From positions 78,457 to 142,456 of the forward strand of contig JBFWYO010000001.1 of the NCBI GenBank assembly GCA_050186335.1: a stretch of 64,000 nucleotides of DNA. Direction: 5' to 3'. The DNA comes from JBFWYO01 sp050186335. GTDB lineage: Bacteria > Pseudomonadota > Alphaproteobacteria > Bin65. The position numbers and the translations under genes were made by a program. This document shows positions 43,521 to 52,354 of the stretch, piece after piece. The first letter of the stretch is position 1, and the number at the start of each line of letters is the position of its first letter. The notes under the pieces are model-generated. The model did no database searches. It was not told the origin of the DNA and saw only the letters and a program-made list of their open reading frames with translations.

Positions 43521-44672
43521 ATGCGGAAGTCGCAGATTTCTGAGCCGAAGACGAACGTGGCGGCACCGGACAATGGTCTGTCGCGTCGCAAGATGTTGAC
43601 GCTCGCAGGGGCCGCCGGCATCTCCAGCCTGGGCGCACTCGCGCTCCGGCGCGTGGCGCGCGCCGAACAGGCGAGCTTGCGGATCGGTATGGCCAATCCG
43701 GTGATGACGGTCACTTATCCGTATATCACCAGCGCGCTGCAACTCGGCTTCTTCCAGCAGGAAGGCGTCAAGGTCGATGTCGTGATGGGGCAGAACTCGG
43801 CGCAAATCCTGTCGTTGCTGCAAGGCGGTACGGTGGATGTGGTGTTCTGCAATCCCGAACCCCTGGTGCAGCTCGTCGCCGATCGCGGCGTCAATATCAA
43901 GAGCGTGTTCATCGTGCTCGAGGCGCAATACATCCTGACCGTGCCGGAAGACAGCACGATTCGCACGATCAAGGATCTCAAGGGCAAGCGGCTCGGCATG
44001 GCGAGCCCCGTATCCGGCATCGATTATTTGAAGGCGCGCCTGCAGGACGAAGGCATGTCGGTGGCCGACATTCAGATCGTGCCGACCGCGTTTGGCGGCC
44101 AGACCATCGCCGCCGTGCAGCAGAAGCAGGTCGACGCCATTATGTACTGGAGCGATGCGCTGGCGCTGTTCCGCAACTCGGGCCTGAAACTGCGTGACTT
44201 GCCGAAGGCGGATTGGGAAAAGGGCCTGTACCAGTATCTGGCGGCAACCACTCAGGAGACGATCGACAAGAAGGGCGATGCGCTGTCGCGCGCGCTGCGG
44301 GCGATGGCGCGCGGCCAGATGCTATCGGTCGTGGCCCCCGAACTCACCGTCGAAACCTTCTGGAAGCAGCATCCCGACCAGGCGCCCAAGCCGAGCGATC
44401 GGGAAAAGGCCTTGCAGCAAAATCTTGCGCGCGTCCATCAGCAGAACAGGCTGATCGGCGTCGGCGATCGGCCCACGCGCGAGCAACTTATGACCCACCA
44501 ATGGGGCATTCAGTCGCTCGATGCCTGGACCCGCACGCAGAACAATCTGCTGCGCGTTGGGTCGCTGAAGAACAAGGTCGACCCGAACCGCTTCTTCGAC
44601 AATCGATTCATCGAATACGCCAACCGCTTCGATCGGGCGAAGCTTTACGAAATGGCGGCGAGGGCAAAGTAG
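43521..44672 (+). CDS. ABC transporter substrate-binding protein (NMT1/SsuA-like)
   Basis: A 383-residue exported protein. The leader contains SRRKMLTLAGAAGISSLGAL, a Tat-like twin-Arg signal. The lobes show SLRIGMANPVMTVTYPYITSALQLGFFQQEGVKVDV and LKGKRLGMASPVSGIDYLK, as in binding proteins for sulfonates, nitrate or thiamine precursors. ATG 43521 is chosen over 43515 because GGGAGG (43507-43512) then has an 8-base spacing. It follows the monooxygenase and probably serves the importer at 40173-41838. Confidence 0.88.
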   Translation: MRKSQISEPKTNVAAPDNGLSRRKMLTLAGAAGISSLGALALRRVARAEQASLRIGMANPVMTVTYPYITSALQLGFFQQEGVKVDVVMGQNSAQILSLLQGGTVDVVFCNPEPLVQLVADRGVNIKSVFIVLEAQYILTVPEDSTIRTIKDLKGKRLGMASPVSGIDYLKARLQDEGMSVADIQIVPTAFGGQTIAAVQQKQVDAIMYWSDALALFRNSGLKLRDLPKADWEKGLYQYLAATTQETIDKKGDALSRALRAMARGQMLSVVAPELTVETFWKQHPDQAPKPSDREKALQQNLARVHQQNRLIGVGDRPTREQLMTHQWGIQSLDAWTRTQNNLLRVGSLKNKVDPNRFFDNRFIEYANRFDRAKLYEMAARAK

Positions 44673-44715
44673 CCGCGGAGGGGGACCGGCCGGCGGGCGA
44701 CCGCTCGCCGGCCGG

Positions 44716-45636
44716 CTAAGCATCGCTCAGAATGTCTTTGATGACGTTCGGCATGGCGCGCTTGAGTTCGTTCACCTTCGCCTGCAACTCGTCGACGAAC
44801 TTCACGGCCGCGCGCGACTGCGGCCGATCCGCGCGCCAAAACACGCCCCGGCGCACTTCCAGCCCCTTCACCGGGGCGCCGGCCAGGGCGCCGCGCTCGA
44901 TATCGTCGGCGATCCACGAGTACGGCATCAGCATGAAGCCGGCGCCCGCGTGAACCGCCGCGCGCGCAACCGGTCGGATGTCGCCGACGATCACGGTCTT
45001 TAAGCGCAGCTTGCGGTGCGAGTTCAACCGCTTCAGCGCATCGCCGACCAGCGCCGCGTGAATCAGCGGCAGATCTTCGAGCTGATGTGGCCGTAGGGGC
45101 TTGGTGCCGAACGGCCAAATGGCGCGCGCGCCGGCCAGCCACATGTCCTCGGTGAACAGCGGCAATCGGTTCAAATCCTGATGTTTCGTATCGTATAGCA
45201 TCAACGCCAGATCGAGCTTGTCGGTCAGCAGTGCCTCGGCCAGTTCGACCGACAGCGCCTCGCGCAGCAGAAAGCTGACTTTGGGAAACCGCTTGACGAA
45301 ATCCGCCACCAGGTCGCCGACGAACAGATCGCCGTTCGACGGCAGGAAACCGAAGCGAATCTGCCCGACCGGTTCCGACGAGTAGGCGCGCGCTTCGTCG
45401 TGCAGCTGCTTCGCCAGTCGCAGCAAGGTTTCCGCCGATTCGGCGAACTTGAGCCCGTCCTTGGTCGCCTGAACGCCACGCGGGTGCCGAATCATCAACG
45501 CCACGCCCAATTCCTCCTCGAGCAGGCGAATGGTCCGGCTCAGCGCCGACTGGGCGACGTTCAACTGCGACGCCGCCTTGGTGATGCTTTGCAGCCTGAT
45601 CGCCGCTGTCACCTGCCGAAGCGTTCTAAGGTCCAT
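44716..45636 (-). CDS. LysR-type transcriptional regulator
   Basis: A 306-residue LysR protein. The helix-turn-helix is MDLRTLRQVTAAIRLQSITKAASQLNVAQSALSRTIRLLEEELG in pattern, ending HPRGVQATKDG; the co-inducer domain follows (IRFGFLPSNGDLFVGDLVADF). ATG 45636 has GGGGAG upstream. Its own promoter region contains LysR-type element copy C (45652-45697), and copies A and B lie in front of the importer and the monooxygenase. It is therefore the likely activator of the catabolic block and its own repressor. Confidence 0.9.
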   Translation of the reverse strand: MDLRTLRQVTAAIRLQSITKAASQLNVAQSALSRTIRLLEEELGVALMIRHPRGVQATKDGLKFAESAETLLRLAKQLHDEARAYSSEPVGQIRFGFLPSNGDLFVGDLVADFVKRFPKVSFLLREALSVELAEALLTDKLDLALMLYDTKHQDLNRLPLFTEDMWLAGARAIWPFGTKPLRPHQLEDLPLIHAALVGDALKRLNSHRKLRLKTVIVGDIRPVARAAVHAGAGFMLMPYSWIADDIERGALAGAPVKGLEVRRGVFWRADRPQSRAAVKFVDELQAKVNELKRAMPNVIKDILSDA

Positions 45637-45651
45637 AGCGCGCGCTCCCCG

Positions 45652-45697
45652 ATATAGCGCAATTATATGGGGTTCATATTTTATCTGCATTAGACAT
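45652..45697 (+). promoter_or_regulatory. LysR-type promoter element, copy C, in the divergent lysR/ridA promoter
   Basis: From 45654: ATAGCGCAATTATATGG then TCTGCATTAGACAT, with the perfect site ATATA-N7-TATAT (45652-45668). The -35 box TAGACA is at 45691-45696, facing the RidA gene. The site is only 15 bases from the lysR start codon, as expected for autoregulation. Confidence 0.65.
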
Positions 45698-45783
45698 CTA
45701 CATGTTCCGGCGGAAATATCCGTGCACGAGGGGCGACGATCGGATCGGTGCCGCCAATCGGATCAACGTGGCGGAGTTTTCAG

Positions 45784-46173
45784 ATGAGCGGTACTGCAGC
45801 GCCGACACCGTCGATCGCTCCCGCACTGTCGAAGTTCCGCGTTCACGCCGGCATCGTCTACACATCGGGCCAGGTGCCGATTCGCAACGGCGTCGTCGTT
45901 TCGGACGATCTCGGAGAGCAGGTGCAGGTAACGCTGGAGAATCTGCGCGCGGTGCTGGCCGAGGCGGGCAGCGCGCCGGCCTATGTGCTGCGCTGCAACT
46001 GCTTCCTGCGTCGCGCCGAAGACATGGCCGAGTTCAATCGGCTCTATCGCGAGTTCTTCGGCGCGCTTGCATTGCCCGCACGAACGACGGTCGTCACCGC
46101 GTTTCCCAATCCGCGCGTGCTTGTCGAGGTGGAGGCGACGGCGGCACTGCCGGCGCCGGTCGCCTCGGGATAG
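45784..46173 (+). CDS. RidA family protein
   Basis: A 129-residue RidA protein of normal length. VHAGIVYTSGQVPI, TLENLRAVLAEAGSAPAYVLRCNCFLR and RTTVVTAFPNPRVLVEVEATA fit the family. The canonical catalytic Arg (R-x-x-V) corresponds to RTTVVT. RidA enzymes remove reactive imines made by oxidative enzymes, so the protein suits a block containing a monooxygenase. GGAG precedes ATG 45784. It is followed after 100 bases by the CocE-type hydrolase. Confidence 0.85.
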   Translation: MSGTAAPTPSIAPALSKFRVHAGIVYTSGQVPIRNGVVVSDDLGEQVQVTLENLRAVLAEAGSAPAYVLRCNCFLRRAEDMAEFNRLYREFFGALALPARTTVVTAFPNPRVLVEVEATAALPAPVASG

Positions 46174-46273
46174 CGCGCCGGACGTCATTGCAAGGTCGAG
46201 TTTCATGTTCCGGTTCGGGCAGGTACGTGCCGCCCGCAATCGTCGCGCATTGCCAGCACGGAGGTTGGAACGC

Positions 46274-48040
46274 ATGAGTCCAGATAGCGGAAAGCAGCGA
46301 ATCGAAGCGCGCAGCGAGATTGCAGACGGCATGCGGATCGACTGGAACGTGCCGATTGCCATGGACGACGGCATCGTGCTGCGTGCGGATGTGTTCCGGC
46401 CGATTACGGAGGGCAAATACGCGACGATCCTGACCTATGGGCCGTATGCCAAGGGATTGTCGTTTCAGCAGTACTTCAAATCCCAGTGGCAGCAGATGAT
46501 CGCGCAGTTCCCCGAGGTCGCGCGCGGTTCGACGAACAAGTACCAGAACTGGGAGGTCGTCGATCCGGAAAAGTGGGTGCCGGACGGTTATGTCTGCGTT
46601 CGCGTGGACAGCCGTGGTGCCGGCTGCTCGCCGGGCTATATCGATCAGCACAGTCCGCGCGAGGCGCGGGATTTCCACGATTGCATCGAGTGGGCGGCGG
46701 CGCAGCCCTGGTCGAACGGCAAGGTCGGTGTCACCGGCATCTCGTACTATGCGGTCAATCAATGGCGCGTGGCCGGCGAACAGCCGCCGCATCTGGCCGC
46801 GATCTGCGTGTGGGAAGGCTGCGCCGACCGCTACCGCGAATCGACGCACCAGGGCGGCATACTGTCGACATTCGCGCGCGATTTTCAGCCGCGTCAGATA
46901 CTTCGCGTGCAATACGGTCTCGGCGAGCGAGGCCCGCGCAGCGCCGTCACCGGGCAACCGGTCGCCGGCGCCGAAACGCTCAGCGACGACGAGCTGGCGA
47001 AGAACCGCGGTCCGCAATGGCAGGAACTGGTCGCGCACCCGCTCGACGGGCCTTATTACCGCGAACGTTCCGCCAACTGGGAGGCGATCAAGACGCCGCT
47101 GTTGTCCGCCGGGAATTGGGGCGGCCACGGGCTGCATCTGCGCGGCAACACCGAAGGCTTCGTGCGCGCCGCGTCGGAACACAAGTGGCTGGAAATCCAC
47201 GGCCACGCCCATTGGACGCATTTTTACACCGATTATGGCGTCGGCCTGCAAAAGCGATTCCTCGGCCATTTCTTGAAAGGCGAGAAAAACGGCTGGGACA
47301 AGCAGCCGCGCGTGCAACTGCAAATTCGACATCCTGGCGAAGTGTTCGTCGAGCGCCATGAGAACGAATGGCCGATCGCGCGCACGCAGTGGACGAAATT
47401 CTTTCTCGATCCGGATCGACAACGTTTGACCGCCGAGCCCGCCGTCGCGTCCGTCGCGCTCGGGTTCGACGCGCTCGGCGACGGGTTGACGTTCTCGACG
47501 CCGCCGCTGGAACGGGAGATCGAAATAACCGGGCCTGTTGCGGCCAAACTGTTCGTCTCGTCGTCGACCGTCGATGCCGATCTGTTTCTCGTCCTGCGCG
47601 TCTTCGATCCCGCCGGCAAAGAGGTGCTGTTTCACGGCGCCAACGACCCGGGCATGCCGATCGCGCTCGGCTGGCTGCGCGCCTCGCATCGCAAGCTCGA
47701 TGCGAAGCTCTCGCGCCCGTACCGCCCGTATCACACGCACGACGAAAAATGGCCGCTGACGCCGGGCCAACCGGTCGAACTGGATATCGAGATCTGGCCC
47801 ACCTGCATCGTCGTCCCGCGCGGGTATCGCATCGCGCTCAGCGTGCGCGGCAAGGATTACGAGAATGACGGGCCGCCCGTGGCTTCGCCGTGGGGCGGCC
47901 AGGCGATGCGCGGCGCCGGGCCGTTCCAGCACAACGATCCGACGGATCGGCCGGAAGCGATCTTCGGCGGGCGCACGACACTGCATTTCGATCCAAGCCG
48001 CCGGCCGTACGTGCTGCTGCCGATCATTCCGCCGAAGTGA
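46274..48040 (+). CDS. CocE/NonD family hydrolase (X-Pro dipeptidyl-peptidase-like)
   Basis: A 588-residue serine hydrolase. The N-terminal alpha/beta domain has DGIVLRADVFRP, RVDSRGAGCSPG and the nucleophile motif GVTGISYYAVNQW (Ser in G-x-S-Y). A C-terminal jelly-roll-like domain begins near residue 370 and ends RRPYVLLPIIPPK. Family members cleave cocaine esters, acylated amino acids or cephalosporin esters. There is no signal peptide. It lies between the RidA and cyclase genes on the same strand. Confidence 0.87.
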   Translation: MSPDSGKQRIEARSEIADGMRIDWNVPIAMDDGIVLRADVFRPITEGKYATILTYGPYAKGLSFQQYFKSQWQQMIAQFPEVARGSTNKYQNWEVVDPEKWVPDGYVCVRVDSRGAGCSPGYIDQHSPREARDFHDCIEWAAAQPWSNGKVGVTGISYYAVNQWRVAGEQPPHLAAICVWEGCADRYRESTHQGGILSTFARDFQPRQILRVQYGLGERGPRSAVTGQPVAGAETLSDDELAKNRGPQWQELVAHPLDGPYYRERSANWEAIKTPLLSAGNWGGHGLHLRGNTEGFVRAASEHKWLEIHGHAHWTHFYTDYGVGLQKRFLGHFLKGEKNGWDKQPRVQLQIRHPGEVFVERHENEWPIARTQWTKFFLDPDRQRLTAEPAVASVALGFDALGDGLTFSTPPLEREIEITGPVAAKLFVSSSTVDADLFLVLRVFDPAGKEVLFHGANDPGMPIALGWLRASHRKLDAKLSRPYRPYHTHDEKWPLTPGQPVELDIEIWPTCIVVPRGYRIALSVRGKDYENDGPPVASPWGGQAMRGAGPFQHNDPTDRPEAIFGGRTTLHFDPSRRPYVLLPIIPPK

Positions 48041-48079
48041 ACCGGCGCGCGATCGAAGAAACCTGGGGAGAAGAATTTC

Positions 48080-49051
48080 ATGACTAATCTCACGGAGCCG
48101 ACAATCGTCAACAAGCAGGCCATCTACGATGCGTCCAAGCTGCTGTCGAATTGGGGTCGATGGGGCGCCGATGACCAGATCGGCACGCTGAATAACGTCT
48201 CGCCGCAGGCCATCGTCGACGCGGCCAAGCTGATCCGCAAAGGCAAGACCTTCTCGCTCGGCCTGTCGCTGAAAGAACCGATTCAGTCCGGCCTGTTCGG
48301 CGGCAGGTGGAATCCAATCCACACCATGCTCGCGACCGGCACCGACGCTGCGACCGGCAATCAGGATGAAGCGCCGCCGGTGCTGCGCTATGCCGACGAT
48401 TCCATCAACATGCCGTGTCAGGCATCCACGCAATGGGATGCGCTGTGCCATATCTTCCTCGGCGATCAAATGTACAACGGTCATCACGCGAATCTGGTGG
48501 ATGCCAGGGGCGCCAAGAAACTCGGCATCGAGCATGTGCGCGACAAGATGGTCGGTCGTGGCGTGTTGCTGGATGTTGCGCGGCATAAGAAAGTCGATTC
48601 CCTGGTCGACGGTTATGCGATCACCAGCGCCGATCTCGATGCCTGCGCCGATGCGCAAGGCGTTTCCATACTCAAGGGCGATTTCGTCCTCGTGCGCACG
48701 GGGCATCAGGAACGTTGCCTGGCCAAGCGGGACTGGACCGGCTATGCCGGCGGCGATGCGCCGGGCCTCGCGTTTCAGACCTGCTATTGGATCAGGCGTC
48801 ACGACATCGCCGCGATCTGCACCGATACGTGGGGCTGCGAAGTGCGGCCGAACCAGACGACGGAAGCGAACCAGCCATGGCACTGGGTGGTCATTCCGGC
48901 CATCGGCATCTCGATGGGCGAAATATTCTATCTGAAGGAATTGGCCGAAGATTGCGCGCGCGATAAGGTGTACGAATTCTTCTTCGTGGCCCCGCCGCTG
49001 CATTTGCCCGGCGGCGCCGGATCGCCGATCAATCCGCAGGCGATCAAGTAG
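48080..49051 (+). CDS. Cyclase family protein (kynurenine formamidase-like)
   Basis: A 323-residue protein. The region SWRWGADDQIGTLNNVSP-like start (NWGRWGADDQIGTLNNVS) is shared by bacterial cyclase-family proteins. The metal patch normally HxGTHxDxPxH reads QASTQWDALCHIF, so the first His is replaced by Gln and the Thr-Gln variant applies; Asp and the last His are present. Members hydrolyse N-formyl or cyclic amide groups. It probably acts with the neighbouring hydrolase and dehydrogenases on the same catabolite. Confidence 0.8.
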   Translation: MTNLTEPTIVNKQAIYDASKLLSNWGRWGADDQIGTLNNVSPQAIVDAAKLIRKGKTFSLGLSLKEPIQSGLFGGRWNPIHTMLATGTDAATGNQDEAPPVLRYADDSINMPCQASTQWDALCHIFLGDQMYNGHHANLVDARGAKKLGIEHVRDKMVGRGVLLDVARHKKVDSLVDGYAITSADLDACADAQGVSILKGDFVLVRTGHQERCLAKRDWTGYAGGDAPGLAFQTCYWIRRHDIAAICTDTWGCEVRPNQTTEANQPWHWVVIPAIGISMGEIFYLKELAEDCARDKVYEFFFVAPPLHLPGGAGSPINPQAIK

Positions 49052-49088
49052 CCTGCGGACGATTGCCACCGCAGCAGGGAGTCGCCTT

Positions 49089-50396
49089 ATGCCGTCGTAT
49101 CTGAAAACCAGCCGGCCGCCCGAGCAGCGTGCCGACGCCGCGCGTGCCGTGCGCGAAACGGTCGAGGGCATCATCGCCGATGTCCTGCAGCGCGGCGATG
49201 CCGCGGTGCGCGCGCTGTCGGCCCGGTTCGACAACTGGTCGCCGCCGTCGTTCCGCCTGTCCGAGCGGGAAATCGAAGCGGCGATCGGGCAGGTGCCCAA
49301 GCGGGATCTCGAGGATATCCGCTTCGCCCAGGCGCAGGTGCGCAATTTCGCGCAACGGCAGAAAGACTGCCTGCGCGATCTCGAAGTCGAAACCCTGCCG
49401 GGGGTGATCCTTGGCCATAAGAACATTCCGGTGAACGCGGTCGGCTGCTATGTGCCGAGCGGCCGCTACCCGATGGTGGCGTCGGCGCACATGTCGGTGA
49501 TCACCGCCAAGGTTGCCGGCTGCAAGCGCGTGGCCGCGGTGGCGCCGCCCTATCGCGGCGCGCCGCATCCGGCGATCGTCGCGGCGATGCATTTCGGCGG
49601 GGCGGATGAGATCTATGCGCTGGGCGGCGTGCAAGCTGCGGCGGCGCTGGCGATCGGCACCGAATCCATCGCGCCGGTGGACATGCTGGTCGGCCCCGGC
49701 AATGCCTACGTTGCCGAAGCCAAGCGCCAGCTGTTCGGCCGCGTCGGCATCGACCTGCCGGCCGGCCCCACGGAAACGCTGGTGATCGCCGACGACAGTG
49801 TGGATGGCGAGATCTGCGCGACCGACCTGCTGGGCCAGGCCGAGCACGGGCCGACGTCGCCGGCGATCCTGCTGACCAATTCGACGAAACTGGCGCACGA
49901 TACGATGCGGGAAGTCGAACGGCTGCTGGCCGTCCTGCCGACGGCCGATGTCGCGCGCAAGGCATGGGACGATTACGGCGAGGTCATCGTCTGCGATTCG
50001 TACGACGAAATGATCGAAGTCGCCGATCGCATTGCGTCCGAGCACGTCCAGGTCATGACGCGCGACCCGCAACTGTTTCTCGACCGCATGACCAACTACG
50101 GCGCGCTGTTCCTGGGCCCGCGCACCAATGTGGCCTACGGCGACAAGGTGATCGGCACCAACCACACGCTGCCGACCGGCAAGGCGGCGCGTTACACCGG
50201 CGGCTTGTGGGTCGGCAAGTTCATCAAGACGGTGACCTACCAGAAAATCCTGAACGACCAGGCATCGGCCATGATCGGCGAGCATTGTTCGCGCCTGTGC
50301 GTGCTCGAAGGATTCCTGGGCCACGCCGAGCAGGCCAATGTGCGCGTGCGCCGGTACGGCGGGCGCAACGTCGAGTATGCGGGCGCCGCGGAGTAG
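49089..50396 (+). CDS. Histidinol dehydrogenase family protein, sulfopropanediol-dehydrogenase-like
   Basis: A 435-residue HisD-fold dehydrogenase. MPSYLKTSRPPEQR, the HKNIPVNAVGCYVPSGRYPMVASAHM region, GIDLPAGPTETLVIADD and LLGQAEHGPTSPA are shared with HpsN (2,3-dihydroxypropanesulfonate 3-dehydrogenase) more than with biosynthetic HisD. Zn ligands Gln and His sit in GQAEHG; a His in SEHVQV follows. A true his operon is not present, and an SDR lies directly downstream, as for the dehydrogenases hpsO/hpsP. Substrate is inferred, not shown. Confidence 0.78.
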   Translation: MPSYLKTSRPPEQRADAARAVRETVEGIIADVLQRGDAAVRALSARFDNWSPPSFRLSEREIEAAIGQVPKRDLEDIRFAQAQVRNFAQRQKDCLRDLEVETLPGVILGHKNIPVNAVGCYVPSGRYPMVASAHMSVITAKVAGCKRVAAVAPPYRGAPHPAIVAAMHFGGADEIYALGGVQAAAALAIGTESIAPVDMLVGPGNAYVAEAKRQLFGRVGIDLPAGPTETLVIADDSVDGEICATDLLGQAEHGPTSPAILLTNSTKLAHDTMREVERLLAVLPTADVARKAWDDYGEVIVCDSYDEMIEVADRIASEHVQVMTRDPQLFLDRMTNYGALFLGPRTNVAYGDKVIGTNHTLPTGKAARYTGGLWVGKFIKTVTYQKILNDQASAMIGEHCSRLCVLEGFLGHAEQANVRVRRYGGRNVEYAGAAE

Positions 50397-50459
50397 CGCG
50401 ACGCCATCGCAAATGCGGCGACTCTTAGTCATCCACGTTCGATAGGGAAACGTCCGCTC

Positions 50460-51224
50460 ATGGAATTGCCGGTCACGCCTTCGCTGAGCCTTGCCGGCAA
50501 ACGCGCACTGGTCACCGGCGCAGGGCGCGGTATCGGCATGGCGGCGGCCGCGGCGCTCGCGCAGGCCGGCGCGCACGTGACCCTCATTGCGCGCACGGCG
50601 GCCGACATCGGCGCCGTCGTCGACGCCATCGGCCGGCAGGGCGGAGCGGCCGAAGCCATGGCGCTCGATGTAACCGATCTCGTCGCGTTCCGCGCCGCGA
50701 TCGAAACCGCGCCGCCGTTCGATATCTTCGTCAATAACGCCGGCACCAACCGCCCGGCGCCGTTTCTCGACGTCGCGGTCGCGGACTACGACGACGTGTT
50801 CGCGCTCAACGTGCGCGCGGCGTTCTTTGCGGCGCAAAGCGTCGCCCGCCGGATGTGCGCGGCGGGCAAGCCCGGCTCGATCATCAACGTCTCATCGCAA
50901 ATGGGCCATGTCGGCGGCGCGCGGAGGACCGTTTACTGCGCCACGAAATGGGCGCTTGAAGGGCTGACACGCGCGATGGCGATCGAATTGGGGCCCAAAC
51001 GCATCCGTGTGAACACGATCTGCCCCACCTTCATCGTCACGCCGATGACCCGCGCGTTCTTCGAGGACGCGGCATTTCGCGAATCGGTGCTGGCGAACAT
51101 CAAGCTCGGCCGCCTGGGCGAACTCGAAGACGTGATGGGCGCCGTGGTCTATCTCGCCTCCGATGCCTCGGCGCTGATGACCGGCGCCTCGCTGATGCTG
51201 GACGGCGGCTGGACGGCGAGCTGA
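50460..51224 (+). CDS. Short-chain dehydrogenase/reductase (SDR)
   Basis: A 254-residue classical SDR: VTGAGRGIGMA near residue 18, VNNAGTNRP near residue 92, and VSSQMGHVGGARRTVYCATKWAL with Tyr-x-x-x-Lys as YCATK. GGAA-rich RBS upstream. It follows the HisD-like gene by 63 bases and may act on the same substrate. Confidence 0.87.
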   Translation: MELPVTPSLSLAGKRALVTGAGRGIGMAAAAALAQAGAHVTLIARTAADIGAVVDAIGRQGGAAEAMALDVTDLVAFRAAIETAPPFDIFVNNAGTNRPAPFLDVAVADYDDVFALNVRAAFFAAQSVARRMCAAGKPGSIINVSSQMGHVGGARRTVYCATKWALEGLTRAMAIELGPKRIRVNTICPTFIVTPMTRAFFEDAAFRESVLANIKLGRLGELEDVMGAVVYLASDASALMTGASLMLDGGWTAS

Positions 51225-51286
51225 GGCGCGCGCCGCGGCACCGCCGCGTCCCGGCCGCGCGCCGATACATTGCGCGGGCAAATCGT

Positions 51287-51298
51287 GATAAACTTATC
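51287..51298. promoter_or_regulatory. Inverted repeat ahead of the YeeE/YedE-like genes
   Basis: GATAA-AC-TTATC has perfect 5-base arms and is 64 bases upstream of the ATG at 51363. It stands in a GC-rich gap and could be an operator or a -10 region. Weak candidate. Confidence 0.3.
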
Positions 51299-51362
51299 GA
51301 TCAGAGCCGGCGCTGGGTCATAGCTCGGGCGAACGGCGAATCCGTTGCGAGTCGGGAGGCGA

Positions 51363-51782
51363 ATGGTGGAACAATATGGAATAGCCCTGATCGGCGGCCT
51401 GCTGATCGGCGCCGCGTCGGTCTGGTGCATGGCGGCCCTGGGCCGCATCGCCGGCGTCAGCGGCATCGTCGGCGCATTGCTGCCGCCGGGCAAGTCCGAC
51501 GGCACGGGCTGGCGGATCGCGTTTCTGGTCGGCCTGGTGCTCGGTCCGCTGCTGGTGCTTGCGGTCACCGGGCGGTCGCCGATCGGCGCGCCCGCCGCGA
51601 CCCTGCCGGTGCTGATTCTGGGCGGGCTGCTGATCGGCGCCGGCACGGCGGTCGGCAAGGGCTGCACCAGCGGCCACGGGGTTTGCGGCATGGCGCGGCT
51701 TTCGCCGCGGTCGATCGCTGCAACCGCGACGTTCATGGCCGCCGCGGCCTTGACCGTGTTCGTCACCCGGCACGTGCTTTGA
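51363..51782 (+). CDS. YeeE/YedE family half-transporter, N-terminal half
   Basis: A 139-residue membrane protein with about four hydrophobic spans. AVGKGCTSGHGVCGMARLS carries the conserved Cys motif of the YeeE/YedE family, which imports thiosulfate and has members linked to selenium metabolism. It is only half the size of full YeeE, and the next gene supplies the other half. GGGAGG precedes ATG 51363. Eleven bases separate the two genes. Confidence 0.82.
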   Translation: MVEQYGIALIGGLLIGAASVWCMAALGRIAGVSGIVGALLPPGKSDGTGWRIAFLVGLVLGPLLVLAVTGRSPIGAPAATLPVLILGGLLIGAGTAVGKGCTSGHGVCGMARLSPRSIAATATFMAAAALTVFVTRHVL

Positions 51783-51793
51783 GGAAATCGAAC

Positions 51794-52246
51794 ATGCGTC
51801 AAATCGTCGGCGGACTGATCGCGGGACTTGTATTCGGCATCGGCTTGGCGTTGAGCAGCATGCTCGACCCCGCCGTCGTGCTGGGCTTCCTGGACGTTGC
51901 CGGGCGCTGGAATCCGACCCTCGCCTTCGTCATGGGCGGCGCCCTGGCGGTGACACTGGTCGGCTATCGGCTGGTGCTCCAGCGCGCGCGGCCGCTCTGG
52001 GCTAAATCGTTCGATCTGCCGGCCAAGCGTCGGATCGATGCGGCGCTGGTCGGCGGCTCGGCGCTGTTCGGCGTCGGCTGGGGATTGACCGGTTACTGCC
52101 CGGGCCCGGGGATCGCCTCGCTCGGCGGCGGGCGTATCGACCTGTTCGTCTTTCTGGCGGCAATGCTCGCCGGCATGATCGCGGTGCGGCTTTTGGGCCG
52201 CGGCACCGGCACCGTTTCGGCACCGGCGGCGACGCAGGACGGGTGA
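51794..52246 (+). CDS. YeeE/YedE family half-transporter, C-terminal half (DUF6691-like)
   Basis: A 150-residue membrane protein. LIAGLVFGIGLALSSMLDPAVVLGFLDV starts it, and GVGWGLTGYCPGPGIASLGGG has the Cys motif (C-P-G-P) near its last third. Together with the gene before it, it should form one split YeeE/YedE-type channel for a sulfur or selenium species. The peroxiredoxin-like selenoprotein gene starts 108 bases downstream in the same direction, so they may be one operon. Confidence 0.82.
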   Translation: MRQIVGGLIAGLVFGIGLALSSMLDPAVVLGFLDVAGRWNPTLAFVMGGALAVTLVGYRLVLQRARPLWAKSFDLPAKRRIDAALVGGSALFGVGWGLTGYCPGPGIASLGGGRIDLFVFLAAMLAGMIAVRLLGRGTGTVSAPAATQDG

Positions 52247-52354
52247 TCTAATATCGCGGCCGCGCCGCCGAGCGCCCGGGCCTTGTGCCTCTTGTCGCCG
52301 CGTCGGTTCGCCGTTAGGCTTGCACCATTCGCTGCTTGTCAGGAAAGACCGAAC

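Noticed and set aside
46094..49426. A 1110-codon minus-strand open frame
   Set aside because: It runs antisense to the complete CocE-type hydrolase and cyclase genes, is Arg/Ala/His-rich, has no recognisable domain, and arises from the GC-rich third-position bias of the real plus-strand genes.
49089..50396. Biosynthetic histidinol dehydrogenase (hisD)
   Set aside because: No other his genes are near, and the start and core resemble the sulfopropanediol dehydrogenase branch of the family.
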